Shown: positions 37,277 through 45,713 of the stretch, piece by piece | How positions within the stretch are numbered: position 1 is the first letter of the stretch | Layout: every line of letters begins with the position of its first letter | DNA from: Sphingobacterium sp. UBA4616 | Lineage (GTDB): Bacteria > Bacteroidota > Bacteroidia > Sphingobacteriales > Sphingobacteriaceae | Reading direction: 5' to 3' | Length of the DNA stretch: 64,000 bases | Assembly: GCA_002386525.1 (NCBI GenBank) | Contig: DGIS01000022.1 | Coordinates: 372,001 to 436,000 of the forward strand | The notes under the pieces: model-generated | What the model was told of the DNA's origin: nothing | The model's database searches: none | Seen by the model: only the letters and a program-made list of their open reading frames with translations | Position numbers and translations under genes: made by a program

Positions 37277-38563
37277 TTAACGATTTGAGAATTCAACGTA
37301 ATCACGTTCTGTGTGGCCAACATACACCTGTCTAGGACGGCCGATAGGCTCTTTGTTTTCACGCATTTCTTTCCATTGCGCAATCCATCCCGGGAGACGG
37401 CCTAAGGCAAATAATACCGTAAACATATCTGCTTTGAAACCTAGTGCACGGTAAATAATACCAGAATAAAAATCCACATTTGGATAAAGTTTTCTGTCGA
37501 TGAAGTATTGGTCATTCAATGCTGCTTCTTCTAATTTCTTAGCGATATCCAATACAGGGTCTTGCACACCTAATTTTTCCAAAATATCGTCACATGCTTT
37601 TTTGATGATTTTAGCACGTGGGTCAAAGTTTTTATAAACGCGGTGACCGAATCCCATTAAACGGAAAGGATCGTTTTTGTCTTTCGCTTTGGCAAGATAT
37701 TTTTCGGCATCACCACCATCATTTTTAATAGCTTCTAACATTTCAATTACAGCCTGGTTTGCACCCCCATGCAATGGACCCCATAATGCATTAATACCTG
37801 AAGCAACAGATGCATAGAGGTTTGCATTTGACGAACCTACGATGCGAACGGTAGATGTCGAACAGTTTTGCTCGTGATCAGCATGCAAAATCAGCAACTT
37901 GTGCATAGCATCAATGACAACCGGATCGAATGTTTTTTCGTCGTTAACTTCTCCGAACAACATATTCAGGAAGTTGTCGATGTAGCCAAGGTTATTTTTA
38001 GGGTATACAACAGGGTGTCCTAATGATTTCTTCTGGATCCAAGAAACGATTGTAGGCATTTTTGCCAAAAGATTGATGATCGTTTGATCCTCTTCTTCAT
38101 CTGTTAAGTTTGGATTTAAAGATTCTGGGTAAAATGCCGATAATGCACCAACTAAACAGGAAAGTTGCCCCATTGGGTGTGACTTGGAAGGAAATCCAGC
38201 GAAGAAATTTTTCATGTCCTCGTGGATCATCATTTGCTTTTTGATGTCAGCTCTGAATTTTTCCAATACCTCTTTTTTGGGAAGCTCTCCATAAATCAAC
38301 AAATAAGCAACTTCTAAGAAAGTCGATTTCTCTGCCAATTGTTCAATGGGATATCCTCTATATCTCAATATGCCTTTTTCACCGTCAAGGAAAGTAATCG
38401 CACTCTTCGTAGCACCCGTATTTTTATATCCTGGGTCTAATGTAATAAATCCGCTTAGATCTCTTAATTTGGAAATATCAACTGCTTTTTCATTCTCAGT
38501 ACCGACAACGACCGGAAGGTCATAAGAAGTTCCGTCTAAATTTATAGATGCTTTATCTGACAT
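37277..38563 (-). CDS. gltA: citrate synthase
   Basis: This 428-residue citrate synthase condenses acetyl-CoA with oxaloacetate. Active-site landmarks are the histidine in HADHEQNCSTSTVRIVGSS, the LWGPLHGGANQAVIEML loop with its second catalytic histidine, and GFGHRVYKNFDPRAKIIKKA, whose following segment contains the aspartate. Length fits the hexameric, NADH-sensitive type of many Gram-negative bacteria, but that cannot be decided from motifs alone. It is monocistronic with its own promoter and terminator, upstream of the nuo block. Confidence 0.96.
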   Translation of the reverse strand: MSDKASINLDGTSYDLPVVVGTENEKAVDISKLRDLSGFITLDPGYKNTGATKSAITFLDGEKGILRYRGYPIEQLAEKSTFLEVAYLLIYGELPKKEVLEKFRADIKKQMMIHEDMKNFFAGFPSKSHPMGQLSCLVGALSAFYPESLNPNLTDEEEDQTIINLLAKMPTIVSWIQKKSLGHPVVYPKNNLGYIDNFLNMLFGEVNDEKTFDPVVIDAMHKLLILHADHEQNCSTSTVRIVGSSNANLYASVASGINALWGPLHGGANQAVIEMLEAIKNDGGDAEKYLAKAKDKNDPFRLMGFGHRVYKNFDPRAKIIKKACDDILEKLGVQDPVLDIAKKLEEAALNDQYFIDRKLYPNVDFYSGIIYRALGFKADMFTVLFALGRLPGWIAQWKEMRENKEPIGRPRQVYVGHTERDYVEFSNR

Positions 38564-38605
38564 GTTTATATATTATCTTATATCTGATTTGTTATGCTAA
38601 TCTCA

Positions 38606-38613
38606 CAAATTTA
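38606..38613 (-). promoter_or_regulatory. candidate -7 box for gltA
   Basis: TAAATTTG on the minus strand matches TAnnTTTG, 42 bases before the gltA start, with a near match to the -33 element (TTTC at 38637-38634, 20-base spacer). Confidence 0.45.
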
Positions 38614-38752
38614 ACTATTTGATATTTAAAATTGAAAGTTCTTGTGGAATTAAAATGACATGACTACGTCATATTGGATAATATCTACTAACAATTTACT
38701 TAAATAAGCAAATCATTTATCCAAATTTAACATTACCTTATTGTACAAAGCG

Positions 38753-38998
38753 TTAATCTATTTTTCGCTGGGCTACCTTTCCTTTATCTTCATAATTCCC
38801 ATGTTTACCTGATCCAAAGAAAGGAAGTATAACAAAACAAACAAGAATAATAGAGGTTGCGGTCAGTATTCCAGTTGTCCATAGAATTTTACTGAAATTT
38901 TCGGCAGCTAACAGCTGAATGCCCCACATTCCCAAAAGGAAATAGGTAGCAACGAAGAGAATCACCAAGGTAAATAGTATACCGAATATATATTTCAT
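38753..38998 (-). CDS. small two-helix membrane protein, function unknown
   Basis: This 81-residue protein has two membrane helices (about residues 2-25 and 38-62) and a hydrophilic charged tail (GSGKHGNYEDKGKVAQRKID). No catalytic motif is visible. It begins 6 bp after the SPFH gene and ends the three-gene run 41388-38753, which suggests a structural or accessory role with the two larger proteins. I cannot identify the family. Confidence 0.75.
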   Translation of the reverse strand: MKYIFGILFTLVILFVATYFLLGMWGIQLLAAENFSKILWTTGILTATSIILVCFVILPFFGSGKHGNYEDKGKVAQRKID

Positions 38999-39004
38999 AA
39001 TGGG

Positions 39005-40012
39005 TTATATTTTGTTGAGAATCTGTTTTTTTAATGCGTCGAATTCTTCCTGGGTAATGATATTTTCACGAAGTAGCAGTTGCATCTTTTGGAGCTTCTC
39101 CACGAAGTCGCCTTCTTGCTGAATATGACCTTTGATTTCCTCTTTTTGAAGATCAAACTGCTTACCAAGTTCCATACCGACGCCAAGTTGTGCACCCACT
39201 CCCGCAATCCCACCTTCATTTTTAGCAGCATCACGCAGCGCGCGTAACTTTTCTAATTCAACATAGCTTAAACCTGCTTGCTGTGCGGCTTGATTTTGCG
39301 TGGTTAGATCGGCGATTTCTCCAATCCTCCTTTTGGTATTGGCATCAAATTGGGTTCCTAGGATTTTAAAATCTGTAATATCGAGCCCGAGATCTTTAAA
39401 ATCTTGTTCCACTGCAGTCTTGATATCGTTAGATAGTAATGCTAGTTGGCTATCAATCTCATTATAGCCTAGCTTCTTTTGTGCAATCTGTGCGGTAATT
39501 TGTTGAGGAATGCGATTATTGAGTATGTCTTGGATGACGGCTGTAGTGACTGTATTTTGATTGGCCACAATGTTTTTATAGAAATGGACCGGTTCATTGA
39601 TCAGGTAGGAAAATGTACCATTCAAACCGATTTCTATAGGTAAATTGTATTGTGGGTCGATATATTTGATCGGAGAACCTGTTCCCCAGGATTGATTGAC
39701 GATAGCAGCCGTGCGAAAAAAGTAGATATACAGTTTGTGCTCTGATTCAAAATTTTGCCGTAGTCGTGCTAACGTAGTAAAAAATGGATGATTATCCGTT
39801 TTGAGGTTATACGTTCCAGGTTCGGTTAGCAGATTTTCGCCTTTACCTTCATACACAAGAATGCATCCCTGCCCTGGGGCGAGGATTAGTTTGCTGGAAT
39901 TTTTGATCTCATTCCTTTCGGATGGAAATTTATACCATAATAATCGAGGGTCTTGGTTTTTCCACTCGATAACTTCAGAAAGTTGGTTGTTAAAAAGATT
40001 AAATAGTCCCAT
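39005..40012 (-). CDS. SPFH-domain protein with C-terminal SHOCT motif
   Basis: This 335-residue protein has no N-terminal membrane helix. Residues about 15-230 form an SPFH (stomatin/prohibitin/flotillin) type domain, similar to the YdjI/virion-core group: SSKLILAPGQGCILVYEGKG, then the coiled segment with DIKTAVEQDFKDLGLDITDF. A linker with glycine-rich GIAGVGAQLGVGMELGKQFD precedes a C-terminal short SHOCT motif (KLQKMQLLLRENIITQEEFD and then DALKKQILNKI). SPFH proteins assemble into membrane-associated rings. It lies 5 bp after the zinc-ribbon gene and 6 bp before the small membrane protein gene. Confidence 0.85.
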   Translation of the reverse strand: MGLFNLFNNQLSEVIEWKNQDPRLLWYKFPSERNEIKNSSKLILAPGQGCILVYEGKGENLLTEPGTYNLKTDNHPFFTTLARLRQNFESEHKLYIYFFRTAAIVNQSWGTGSPIKYIDPQYNLPIEIGLNGTFSYLINEPVHFYKNIVANQNTVTTAVIQDILNNRIPQQITAQIAQKKLGYNEIDSQLALLSNDIKTAVEQDFKDLGLDITDFKILGTQFDANTKRRIGEIADLTTQNQAAQQAGLSYVELEKLRALRDAAKNEGGIAGVGAQLGVGMELGKQFDLQKEEIKGHIQQEGDFVEKLQKMQLLLRENIITQEEFDALKKQILNKI

Positions 40013-40017
40013 AGTTA

Positions 40018-41388
40018 TTAATTTAGTGTGTCGAATTTGGGATTATACCCTTCAAATTTGTTGATTTGTTTTCCATTATTATCAAAATAATAATAGTCAC
40101 TCGAGCCTCTTACAATAAAGCCGTCTTTTAACAGGCTCCCATTTCCATAGATGGACTTGAGGTCAGTAGTAAAGGTTTTTTGTATAGCCCCAGTTGTGAT
40201 ATCCAGCAGTTGGATCTGGAAAGGATCGTCTTCAGCTGGTGTTGGCTTATAGGCGATAAGGAGCGTTTTGTCATTCTGGGCGATGACTATAGGCTGAAAG
40301 TAAAGTCTGCCTGGTGTAAAGTCTTTAAAGTTAATCAAACGCGCTCCTTTAAATTGCCACGGATTGATCAATACCTTTTTATAGGGATCTCGGTCGGTAA
40401 AAATACCCGATCCACCATAATCCTTATCCCAAGAAAACCGTGGGGTATCTTTAGGATATCCATATTGATAATGGTAAGTATACTGGATTAACTGAATTTT
40501 TTCCTCTGGATAATAGCTGGACTTACTTGAAAAAGTAAACTCCGTTTTTGTCGTCGGATTGGGAAGTTTTTTTCTTCTTTCCTCGTAAAGCACTTTATCC
40601 GGTATCGCCTTATTTATTAACGGGTAATAGGCCAGATTTTGACCTTCATTGTTGATAATTTGATAAGCGGAACCATAGTCTTCATACTTAAATTCAACTT
40701 TGGCTATGCCAGTACTTAAAGATGGAGCATCTTTAACATAATTTTCCAAAACACTCTTATACGTGAGCGTGTTTTTGTCAAGTTGATAGATGTATTTGGA
40801 CTTGACGATGATGTAAAGGTTTTGATCTTCAAATACCTGAAGTTTAACGTCGCTGCTCGATAATTCAACGGGAGTCTCCATCAATGCTTTTACCCATTCT
40901 TTTTTACCTGTTTTAGGGTCAAAAAGCCCAATGTATACCTTGTTGTCTTTGGTTGAATCCATTCTTTTCCTAAAAGTTCCTACATTACCAACGACCACAA
41001 CATGCGGCGTATTATTTTTGTCCATGAATAACGTATTACTCGCATAGTTCCATTCAAGCGGTTCTACTTCTTCTTTCTCGTTCGCTGAGTTGGAACCACT
41101 ATAAGTGGAATAACTCGGCTCAGGTTTCTTGGAAAAAATAGCACTTATAGCCCCGATGATAAACATGACCGCGATAAATCCCACAACGGCGAATAGGACA
41201 ATCCGAAGGGCCTTATATTGATCTGTATTGTTGCGCGGATAGTTATAGTTGTGATTGATATTGATATCGTCGCTATCGAGAAAAAATTCTGTTCCGCAGC
41301 TGTCACATTTATAATAATCCGGACGTAGTGTGGTAACTTTTATACTCCCACAATGCGGACATTTGATCGCTTTAATATTTTTAGCCAT
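40018..41388 (-). CDS. zinc-ribbon, single-pass membrane protein with large beta-rich domain
   Basis: This 456-residue protein has an N-terminal zinc ribbon with C10-x2-C13 and C28-x2-C31 (CPHCGS, CDSCG), a membrane helix at about residues 60-85, and a large extracytoplasmic part rich in short strands (residues 110-456) resembling PQQ-like or beta-propeller repeats (VYIGLFDPKTGKKEWVKAL, IQLLDITTGAIQKTF). The zinc ribbon faces the cytoplasm if the topology is N-in. Function is unknown. It is the first gene of the module with SPFH and the two-helix protein, which suggests a membrane sensor or scaffold. Confidence 0.75.
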   Translation of the reverse strand: MAKNIKAIKCPHCGSIKVTTLRPDYYKCDSCGTEFFLDSDDININHNYNYPRNNTDQYKALRIVLFAVVGFIAVMFIIGAISAIFSKKPEPSYSTYSGSNSANEKEEVEPLEWNYASNTLFMDKNNTPHVVVVGNVGTFRKRMDSTKDNKVYIGLFDPKTGKKEWVKALMETPVELSSSDVKLQVFEDQNLYIIVKSKYIYQLDKNTLTYKSVLENYVKDAPSLSTGIAKVEFKYEDYGSAYQIINNEGQNLAYYPLINKAIPDKVLYEERRKKLPNPTTKTEFTFSSKSSYYPEEKIQLIQYTYHYQYGYPKDTPRFSWDKDYGGSGIFTDRDPYKKVLINPWQFKGARLINFKDFTPGRLYFQPIVIAQNDKTLLIAYKPTPAEDDPFQIQLLDITTGAIQKTFTTDLKSIYGNGSLLKDGFIVRGSSDYYYFDNNGKQINKFEGYNPKFDTLN

Positions 41389-41675
41389 TGATCTTAATTG
41401 TATTTATCTTGAATCATCTTATTACTTTTCATGCTTCCAATCGATCGGATTGCAGTGAATTTATCCAATTGATTTTTTTTCTTTCCAATGCAGGACACGA
41501 TTTATAGTGAATTTAGAATTAAAATAATCCTATAACAAATTTTCTGCCAGCTAACTTATATTCGTGGGATTTGAGTTTAAAAACGCAGAAAATGAGCGAT
41601 TTCTTTTTTGATCTAATAGGACTGATGCTATTTACTGTCGATTATATAACTCAGTATAAAAAGATTTTTTATATT

Positions 41676-41690
41676 TACGAATTGTTCGTA
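41676..41690. promoter_or_regulatory. candidate BlaI-type operator
   Basis: Perfect inverted repeat TACGAA-TTG-TTCGTA, 35 bases before the repressor start and overlapping a -7-like TATATTTA (41670-41677). A dyad at this position fits autorepression by the BlaI/MecI-like protein encoded directly downstream. Confidence 0.6.
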
Positions 41691-41724
41691 GATTAGTGAA
41701 AGATTAGATAAAGTAGATACAGGC

Positions 41725-42087
41725 ATGGAAAAATTAACAGCACAGGAAGAACAGGCAATGCAGTCGATTTGGAGTCTCAATGGAGGATTTATAAAGGAGA
41801 TCTTAGATAATATCAAAGGTGAAAAGATGCCTTATACCACCTTGGCTTCAACAGTAAAGAATCTGGAACGTAAAGATTTTGTGAAAGCAGTGCGTTATGC
41901 CAACGCTAAGCGCTATGAACCGATGGTGAGTGAGGAAGATTATAAAGCGAAATTTATGAATTCCTTTGTCGGTGATTATTTTAAAAATTCCTATAAGGAG
42001 ATGGTATCTTTCTTTGTGCAGGAAGAGAAACTAACAGCTGATGAATTAAAGGAAATTATGGACATGATTAAGCATAATAAATCTTGA
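41725..42087 (+). CDS. BlaI/MecI/CopY-family transcriptional repressor
   Basis: This 120-residue winged-helix repressor of the BlaI family starts MEKLTAQEEQAMQSIWSLNG, with the winged-helix region around YTTLASTVKNLERKDFVKAV, and a C-terminal dimerisation helix region (SFFVQEEKLTADELKEIMDM). In beta-lactamase systems BlaI is cleaved when the M56 sensor is activated. The next gene, 4 bp downstream, encodes such an M56 protein. The 15-bp dyad upstream is a likely operator. In Bacteroidota these pairs are abundant, with unknown signals. Confidence 0.92.
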   Translation: MEKLTAQEEQAMQSIWSLNGGFIKEILDNIKGEKMPYTTLASTVKNLERKDFVKAVRYANAKRYEPMVSEEDYKAKFMNSFVGDYFKNSYKEMVSFFVQEEKLTADELKEIMDMIKHNKS

Positions 42088-42091
42088 TAGC

Positions 42092-43873
42092 ATGGAAACC
42101 TTACTCACCTATATTATACAAGTCAATCTATTGTTGGGTATTATCTATTTGGGATATATTGGACTATTGAAAGGGCTGACATTCTATGTGCTAAATCGGG
42201 TATACTTCCTAGTGGGTGGACTTTTTGCTTTTATGTATCCATTTTTGGATTTAAAGTCTTTGTTCGTACAGCGCGGGCTGAATCTGGGGGGAGTAGGCGA
42301 GCAGATTTCACTATATATGACGGAGCCGGAGGTCCAACAACAGCTATCTTTAGGAAGGCTGGTGGAAATCCTGTTTGTGACCGGTGCCGTTTTATTGTTA
42401 TTGAAATTTGTATTTCAGTTATTGAGTTTATTGCGGATTCATCTGAATTCGAAGTCCGATCAATGGCGGACGTATTTATTCCGGAATGTGCTTATTCCGG
42501 TTGTTCCATTTTCGTTTTTGAATAAAATATATGTCAATAAGGAGCAGCATCAGGAGGCTGAACTGAAAGATATTTTTAAGCATGAGGATATTCATGTGAA
42601 AGGCCTTCACAGTCTAGATATTTTATTGTTTGAAATGATATTGGTGTGTTGTTGGTACAATCCTTTCGTTTGGCTTATGCGCAGGGCCATTCGCCAAAAT
42701 TTGGAGTTCTTGACTGATCAACAGGTCCTTGATAAAGGAGTGGACAAGCAAACCTACCAGTACAGCTTATTAAACGTGTCCAAAAAGGGGAGCTCGGTGG
42801 GATTGAGCAATCAATTTAATTTTAAACTTTTAAAACGTCGTATTATGATGATGAACAAGAAGCGATCATCGAAAATAGAGCTGAGTAAATATGCCTTTCT
42901 TTTACCGGTATTTTTATTGACGGGAGCCGCATTTACAGTAAGTAAAGCCGAGGGGAGTATAGAAGGGGTAGTGGAGCAGGTAAATAAGACGGCTGTTATT
43001 CAGTTGGACAAGGACTTACAAGTTGATGTTGCTTTGCCTGCAACGATAAGTAGCAAGGTAAGTAAGCCTTTAGCGGAAGATTTGCTTACCAGGCAAATGA
43101 CAAAGGATACCTTGAAGCCAAAAGGTGTTAGAGATACGATTCATTTTCGGACAAATATGAAGTCTGAAAAGGAGCCGCTCTATTCAACCATTATGTCTGC
43201 TATTCCATCGTCGGAAATCGAATCGATCAATGTAATAAAGGATAATGGTAAGGCAATATATGGTGAAAAAGGCAAGAACGGCGTTGTCCTTGTTACGTTG
43301 AAGAAAAATGGTTTACCTATGGTAACGAATCAGACCCTTACTTTTACTAATGATAAAAAGGACAATGCAGGTAATCCTAAGATTAAGGTAAATGGAAATC
43401 CTACGAAAGTTGTTGTGGCGGGGTATAAATCTGTAAATACGACTGAACCAGAGCTCAAAGGCCGAGCGGAGGGAATCTCTGGAAATAGCATTGGGTTATC
43501 AAATGATGGATCGAGGAAAGTTGCTGTCCGCAGTATTAAGTTTCGTGGAGTTCATGGAGCTAAGGATAATCCTCTATTTGTGGTCGACGGGAAAATTGTC
43601 GAAGACGCTCAGTTAAGTGGGTTAGACCCGAATACAATCGATAACATATCGGTTTTGAAAAATAATCCTGCTACGGCACTATATGGTGATCAGGCGGAGA
43701 ATGGCGTTATCATTGTGACCACCAAGGCATATGCAGAGGAACATCCTAAGGCAACATCTTCTGATGTAGAAGACGGTCTTTCTGGGAAAGGGAAAAATGT
43801 AACTAAGACTGAGTTAGAGAAAGAAAAAGGAGAAGTGGTTAAAAAAGAAAGGGGGCAATCATCCATTCGATAA
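42092..43873 (+). CDS. M56-family sensor metallopeptidase with TonB-plug-like C-terminal modules
   Basis: This 593-residue protein starts with four predicted membrane helices and a BlaR1-like M56 peptidase domain; the zinc motif HEDIH is at residues 164-168 and the third ligand region includes RQNLEFLTDQQVLD. After a membrane helix (about 266-284) comes an extracytoplasmic part with two TonB-receptor-plug-like modules: about 371-405 (IESINVIKDNGKAIYGEKGK, NGVVLVTLKKNG) and 484-546 (RGVHGAKDNPLFVVDGK, ISVLKNNPATALYGDQAE, NGVIIVTTK). Activation would cleave the BlaI-like repressor. The ligand sensed by the plug-like parts is unknown. Known M56 proteins of Bacteroidota often have such C-terminal modules. 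Confidence 0.9.
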   Translation: METLLTYIIQVNLLLGIIYLGYIGLLKGLTFYVLNRVYFLVGGLFAFMYPFLDLKSLFVQRGLNLGGVGEQISLYMTEPEVQQQLSLGRLVEILFVTGAVLLLLKFVFQLLSLLRIHLNSKSDQWRTYLFRNVLIPVVPFSFLNKIYVNKEQHQEAELKDIFKHEDIHVKGLHSLDILLFEMILVCCWYNPFVWLMRRAIRQNLEFLTDQQVLDKGVDKQTYQYSLLNVSKKGSSVGLSNQFNFKLLKRRIMMMNKKRSSKIELSKYAFLLPVFLLTGAAFTVSKAEGSIEGVVEQVNKTAVIQLDKDLQVDVALPATISSKVSKPLAEDLLTRQMTKDTLKPKGVRDTIHFRTNMKSEKEPLYSTIMSAIPSSEIESINVIKDNGKAIYGEKGKNGVVLVTLKKNGLPMVTNQTLTFTNDKKDNAGNPKIKVNGNPTKVVVAGYKSVNTTEPELKGRAEGISGNSIGLSNDGSRKVAVRSIKFRGVHGAKDNPLFVVDGKIVEDAQLSGLDPNTIDNISVLKNNPATALYGDQAENGVIIVTTKAYAEEHPKATSSDVEDGLSGKGKNVTKTELEKEKGEVVKKERGQSSIR

Positions 43874-43900
43874 GAAAAAGCCGATATATTTGGCTTTTCC
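43874..43900 (+). terminator. weak hairpin terminator after the M56 gene
   Basis: Imperfect stem gaaaaagcc / ggcttttcc with a 9-base loop just past the stop; the U-tract is poor. It may separate the sensor pair from the toxin-antitoxin remnant. Confidence 0.45.
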
Positions 43901-43938
43901 GTTTGTGGAGTTGTTTTTTTTGTAAAAACGAAAGGGTT

Positions 43939-44142
43939 ATGGCAATATTATCATTTCAAATAGATTCTTCTGAAGTAGAAAAGATTAAAGCGGTGCTAAA
44001 GGCACTCGGTGGGACAAAAATAAAAGTTGAGTCTGAAGATAGATCGTCGAAATTAAATGACCGCGTGAAAGAAGCTAGAGCTGAGAAAGAAAGAGGTGAA
44101 TTAGTCCAATTGGATAGCAAGAATATATGGGAAAGTATTTAA
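43939..44142 (+). CDS. antitoxin of a YoeB/Txe-type module (DUF2683-like)
   Basis: From the ATG at 43939 (preceded by GAAAGGG) this encodes 67 residues, MAILSFQIDSSEVEKIKAVL at the start and KNIWESI at the end, with a strand followed by charged helices. This layout is usual for the small antitoxins paired with YoeB/Txe toxins in Bacteroidota, which neutralise the toxin and bind the operator. The open frame begins at 43903, but the extra codons look non-conserved. The last 16 bases overlap the start of the toxin gene, which is broken, so the antitoxin now lacks a functional partner here. Confidence 0.78.
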   Translation: MAILSFQIDSSEVEKIKAVLKALGGTKIKVESEDRSSKLNDRVKEARAEKERGELVQLDSKNIWESI

Positions 44143-44358
44143 TCCAATATTCAAAAAAAGCGATTAGAGATTTGCAAATGATAAAAAAATCTGGACGTAA
44201 ATCTGATAGGACAAGAATTGACCGAACAATTAAAATATTTTGACGGCGAAATTTGGAGTAGGGCGATCAATAAGAAAGATCGCCTTATTTATGAAATTTT
44301 TGAAGATGAGACTGCTGTCGTTGTGATCCAAGCACTGGGGCATTACAACAACAAGTGA
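44127..44358 (+). pseudogene. YoeB/Txe-type mRNA interferase gene with internal deletion and frameshift
   Basis: The frame from ATG 44127 reads MGKYLIQYSKKAIRDLQMIK, then KSGRKSD, and ends at TGA 44241. The +1 frame from about 44209 continues as GQELTEQLKYFDGEIWSRAI, NKKDRLIYEI and finally VVVIQALGHYNNK to TGA 44356-44358. Together these are the N- and C-terminal parts of a YoeB/Txe toxin, including the C-terminal SRAINKKDRLIY and GHY segments that hold the catalytic residues. About 20 codons expected between them are missing, so a deletion of roughly 60 bases also shifted the frame. The 16-base overlap with the antitoxin is typical of intact modules. Confidence 0.82.
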
Positions 44359-44359
44359 C

Positions 44360-44923
44360 TTATTTTGTATTCAGATTAGTCATGGTTAGCTCGATGCCTA
44401 TATTAACAAAACTCTGGATCATTTTAACGGAATGGTCTATCAGAGCCGGTAACTCTGCTTGTTCATCTTTATCAAAAGGGCCAAGTACATAATCTACCTG
44501 TCTACCTTTTGGGTAGTTGTCTCCAATGCCGAAACGTAAACGGGGATATGCTTGTCCACCGCAAAGCTGTTCAATGGATTTTAGTCCGTTGTGACCAGCG
44601 CTACTTCCTTTGGGCTTCATGCGTAGTGAGCCGAAAGGGATCGCCAAATCATCCACAATTACCAATACATGCTCAATTGGGACTTTACATTGTTGCATAT
44701 AATAATTAACAGCTTTTCCACTTAAGTTCATGTAAGTCGTAGGTTTAATGACGGTGACATTATGCCCTCGTTGCTTAAATTCACTATAATAGGCTAATTT
44801 CAGCAAGGAGAAGCTAGCACTGGCCTGTTTAACAAGCTCATCGGCAACCATAAAACCGATATTATGCCTTGTGTCGGCATATTCACTGCCAATATTGCCT
44901 AATCCAACGATAAGATAATTCAT
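44360..44923 (-). CDS. pth: peptidyl-tRNA hydrolase
   Basis: This 187-residue enzyme releases tRNA from peptidyl-tRNA that drops off ribosomes. The active-site motifs are intact: GLGNIGSEYADTRHNIGF with catalytic H20 and N10, then LVIVDDLAIPFGSLRMKPKG with the aspartate, and GSSAGHNGLKSIEQ. It is the downstream neighbour of rplY, as in many bacteria, but an efficient terminator lies between them. Its stop is 1 base from that of the toxin remnant on the other strand. Confidence 0.96.
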   Translation of the reverse strand: MNYLIVGLGNIGSEYADTRHNIGFMVADELVKQASASFSLLKLAYYSEFKQRGHNVTVIKPTTYMNLSGKAVNYYMQQCKVPIEHVLVIVDDLAIPFGSLRMKPKGSSAGHNGLKSIEQLCGGQAYPRLRFGIGDNYPKGRQVDYVLGPFDKDEQAELPALIDHSVKMIQSFVNIGIELTMTNLNTK

Positions 44924-44954
44924 GATGCAAAAATAAAAATTTTAGTAAACAAAA

Positions 44955-44977
44955 AAAGCACCGAATTCCGGTGCTTT
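44955..44977 (-). terminator. intrinsic terminator after rplY
   Basis: Perfect 9-bp stem aaagcaccg / cggtgcttt with a 5-base loop, followed on the minus strand by a T-run. It lies 28 bases past the rplY stop. Confidence 0.9.
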
Positions 44978-45004
44978 CTGCAGTATCTTAAAATCTTGTT
45001 CAGA

Positions 45005-45601
45005 TTATTTTTTACCACCTTTAGTTGCTTTAGCAGCTTCTTGTTCAGCTTGACGCAATGCACGAGACATGATTACTGATACGATTGTATCATCAGCATT
45101 GTTCAATACTTTTGCGTTTTCTAATTGAATTTGACCCACACGAACTGATTTACCAACCTCTAAAGATTCCATTGGTACTTCAATTTCTTGCGGTAAGTTT
45201 GCAGGTAAAGCTTTTACGCGTAAATTACGTAATTTTTGAACTAATTTACCCCCCATTTTAACACCTGGAGAAGTTCCTGTCAATTTGATAGGGATATTCA
45301 ATGATACTTCTTTGTCATCGAATAACTCTAAAAAGTCAACGTGAGTAACTAAATCAGTTAATGGGTGGAATTGTGCGTCTTGAACGATAGCTCTTTTAGT
45401 TTGACCTTCAATGTTTAATTCAACAATGATTACGTCAGCAGTGTAAAGAACTGGTTTCAAATCAGCTGCGGACACAGAAAGAGCTGTTTGCTCTGTACCA
45501 CCGTAAAGTACTGCTGGTACTAAGCCTTGGTAACGCAATTCTTTTGCATCTCTTTTCCCTACGTTCTGTCTTACAGAACCGCTAATAGCAATTGATTTCA
45601 T
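45005..45601 (-). CDS. rplY: 50S ribosomal protein L25/general stress protein Ctc
   Basis: This 198-residue long-form L25 (CTC type) binds 5S rRNA. The N-terminal L25 domain begins MKSIAISGSVRQNVGKRDAK and has LRYQGLVPAVLYGGTEQT; the C-terminal TL5/CTC beta domain has PIKLTGTSPGVKMGGKLVQK and a basic tail (ATKGGKK). The start codon shares a 19-bp repeat with an upstream miniature frame. A promoter with a textbook -33/-7 pair lies 113 bases upstream. Confidence 0.95.
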   Translation of the reverse strand: MKSIAISGSVRQNVGKRDAKELRYQGLVPAVLYGGTEQTALSVSAADLKPVLYTADVIIVELNIEGQTKRAIVQDAQFHPLTDLVTHVDFLELFDDKEVSLNIPIKLTGTSPGVKMGGKLVQKLRNLRVKALPANLPQEIEVPMESLEVGKSVRVGQIQLENAKVLNNADDTIVSVIMSRALRQAEQEAAKATKGGKK

Positions 45602-45699
45602 CTTTTAATTTTTTTTTAATGGTTGATGAGAGCTCGAGTAAATAACAATTGTTTTTCTGACAATGCTATTTACATCTCGGTTTCATCTTTTAATTTTTT
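45596..45699 (-). repeat. 19-bp direct repeat around the rplY start and a 6-codon upstream ORF
   Basis: TTTCATCTTTTAATTTTTT occurs at 45596-45614, covering the rplY start codon and leader, and again at 45681-45699. Read on the minus strand, both give AAAAAATTAAAAG followed by ATG AAA. The upstream copy opens the mini-ORF ATG AAA CCG AGA TGT AAA TAG (45686-45666). This looks like a leader duplication. Confidence 0.75.
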
Positions 45700-45713
45700 A
45701 TAAATTTGAGGTG

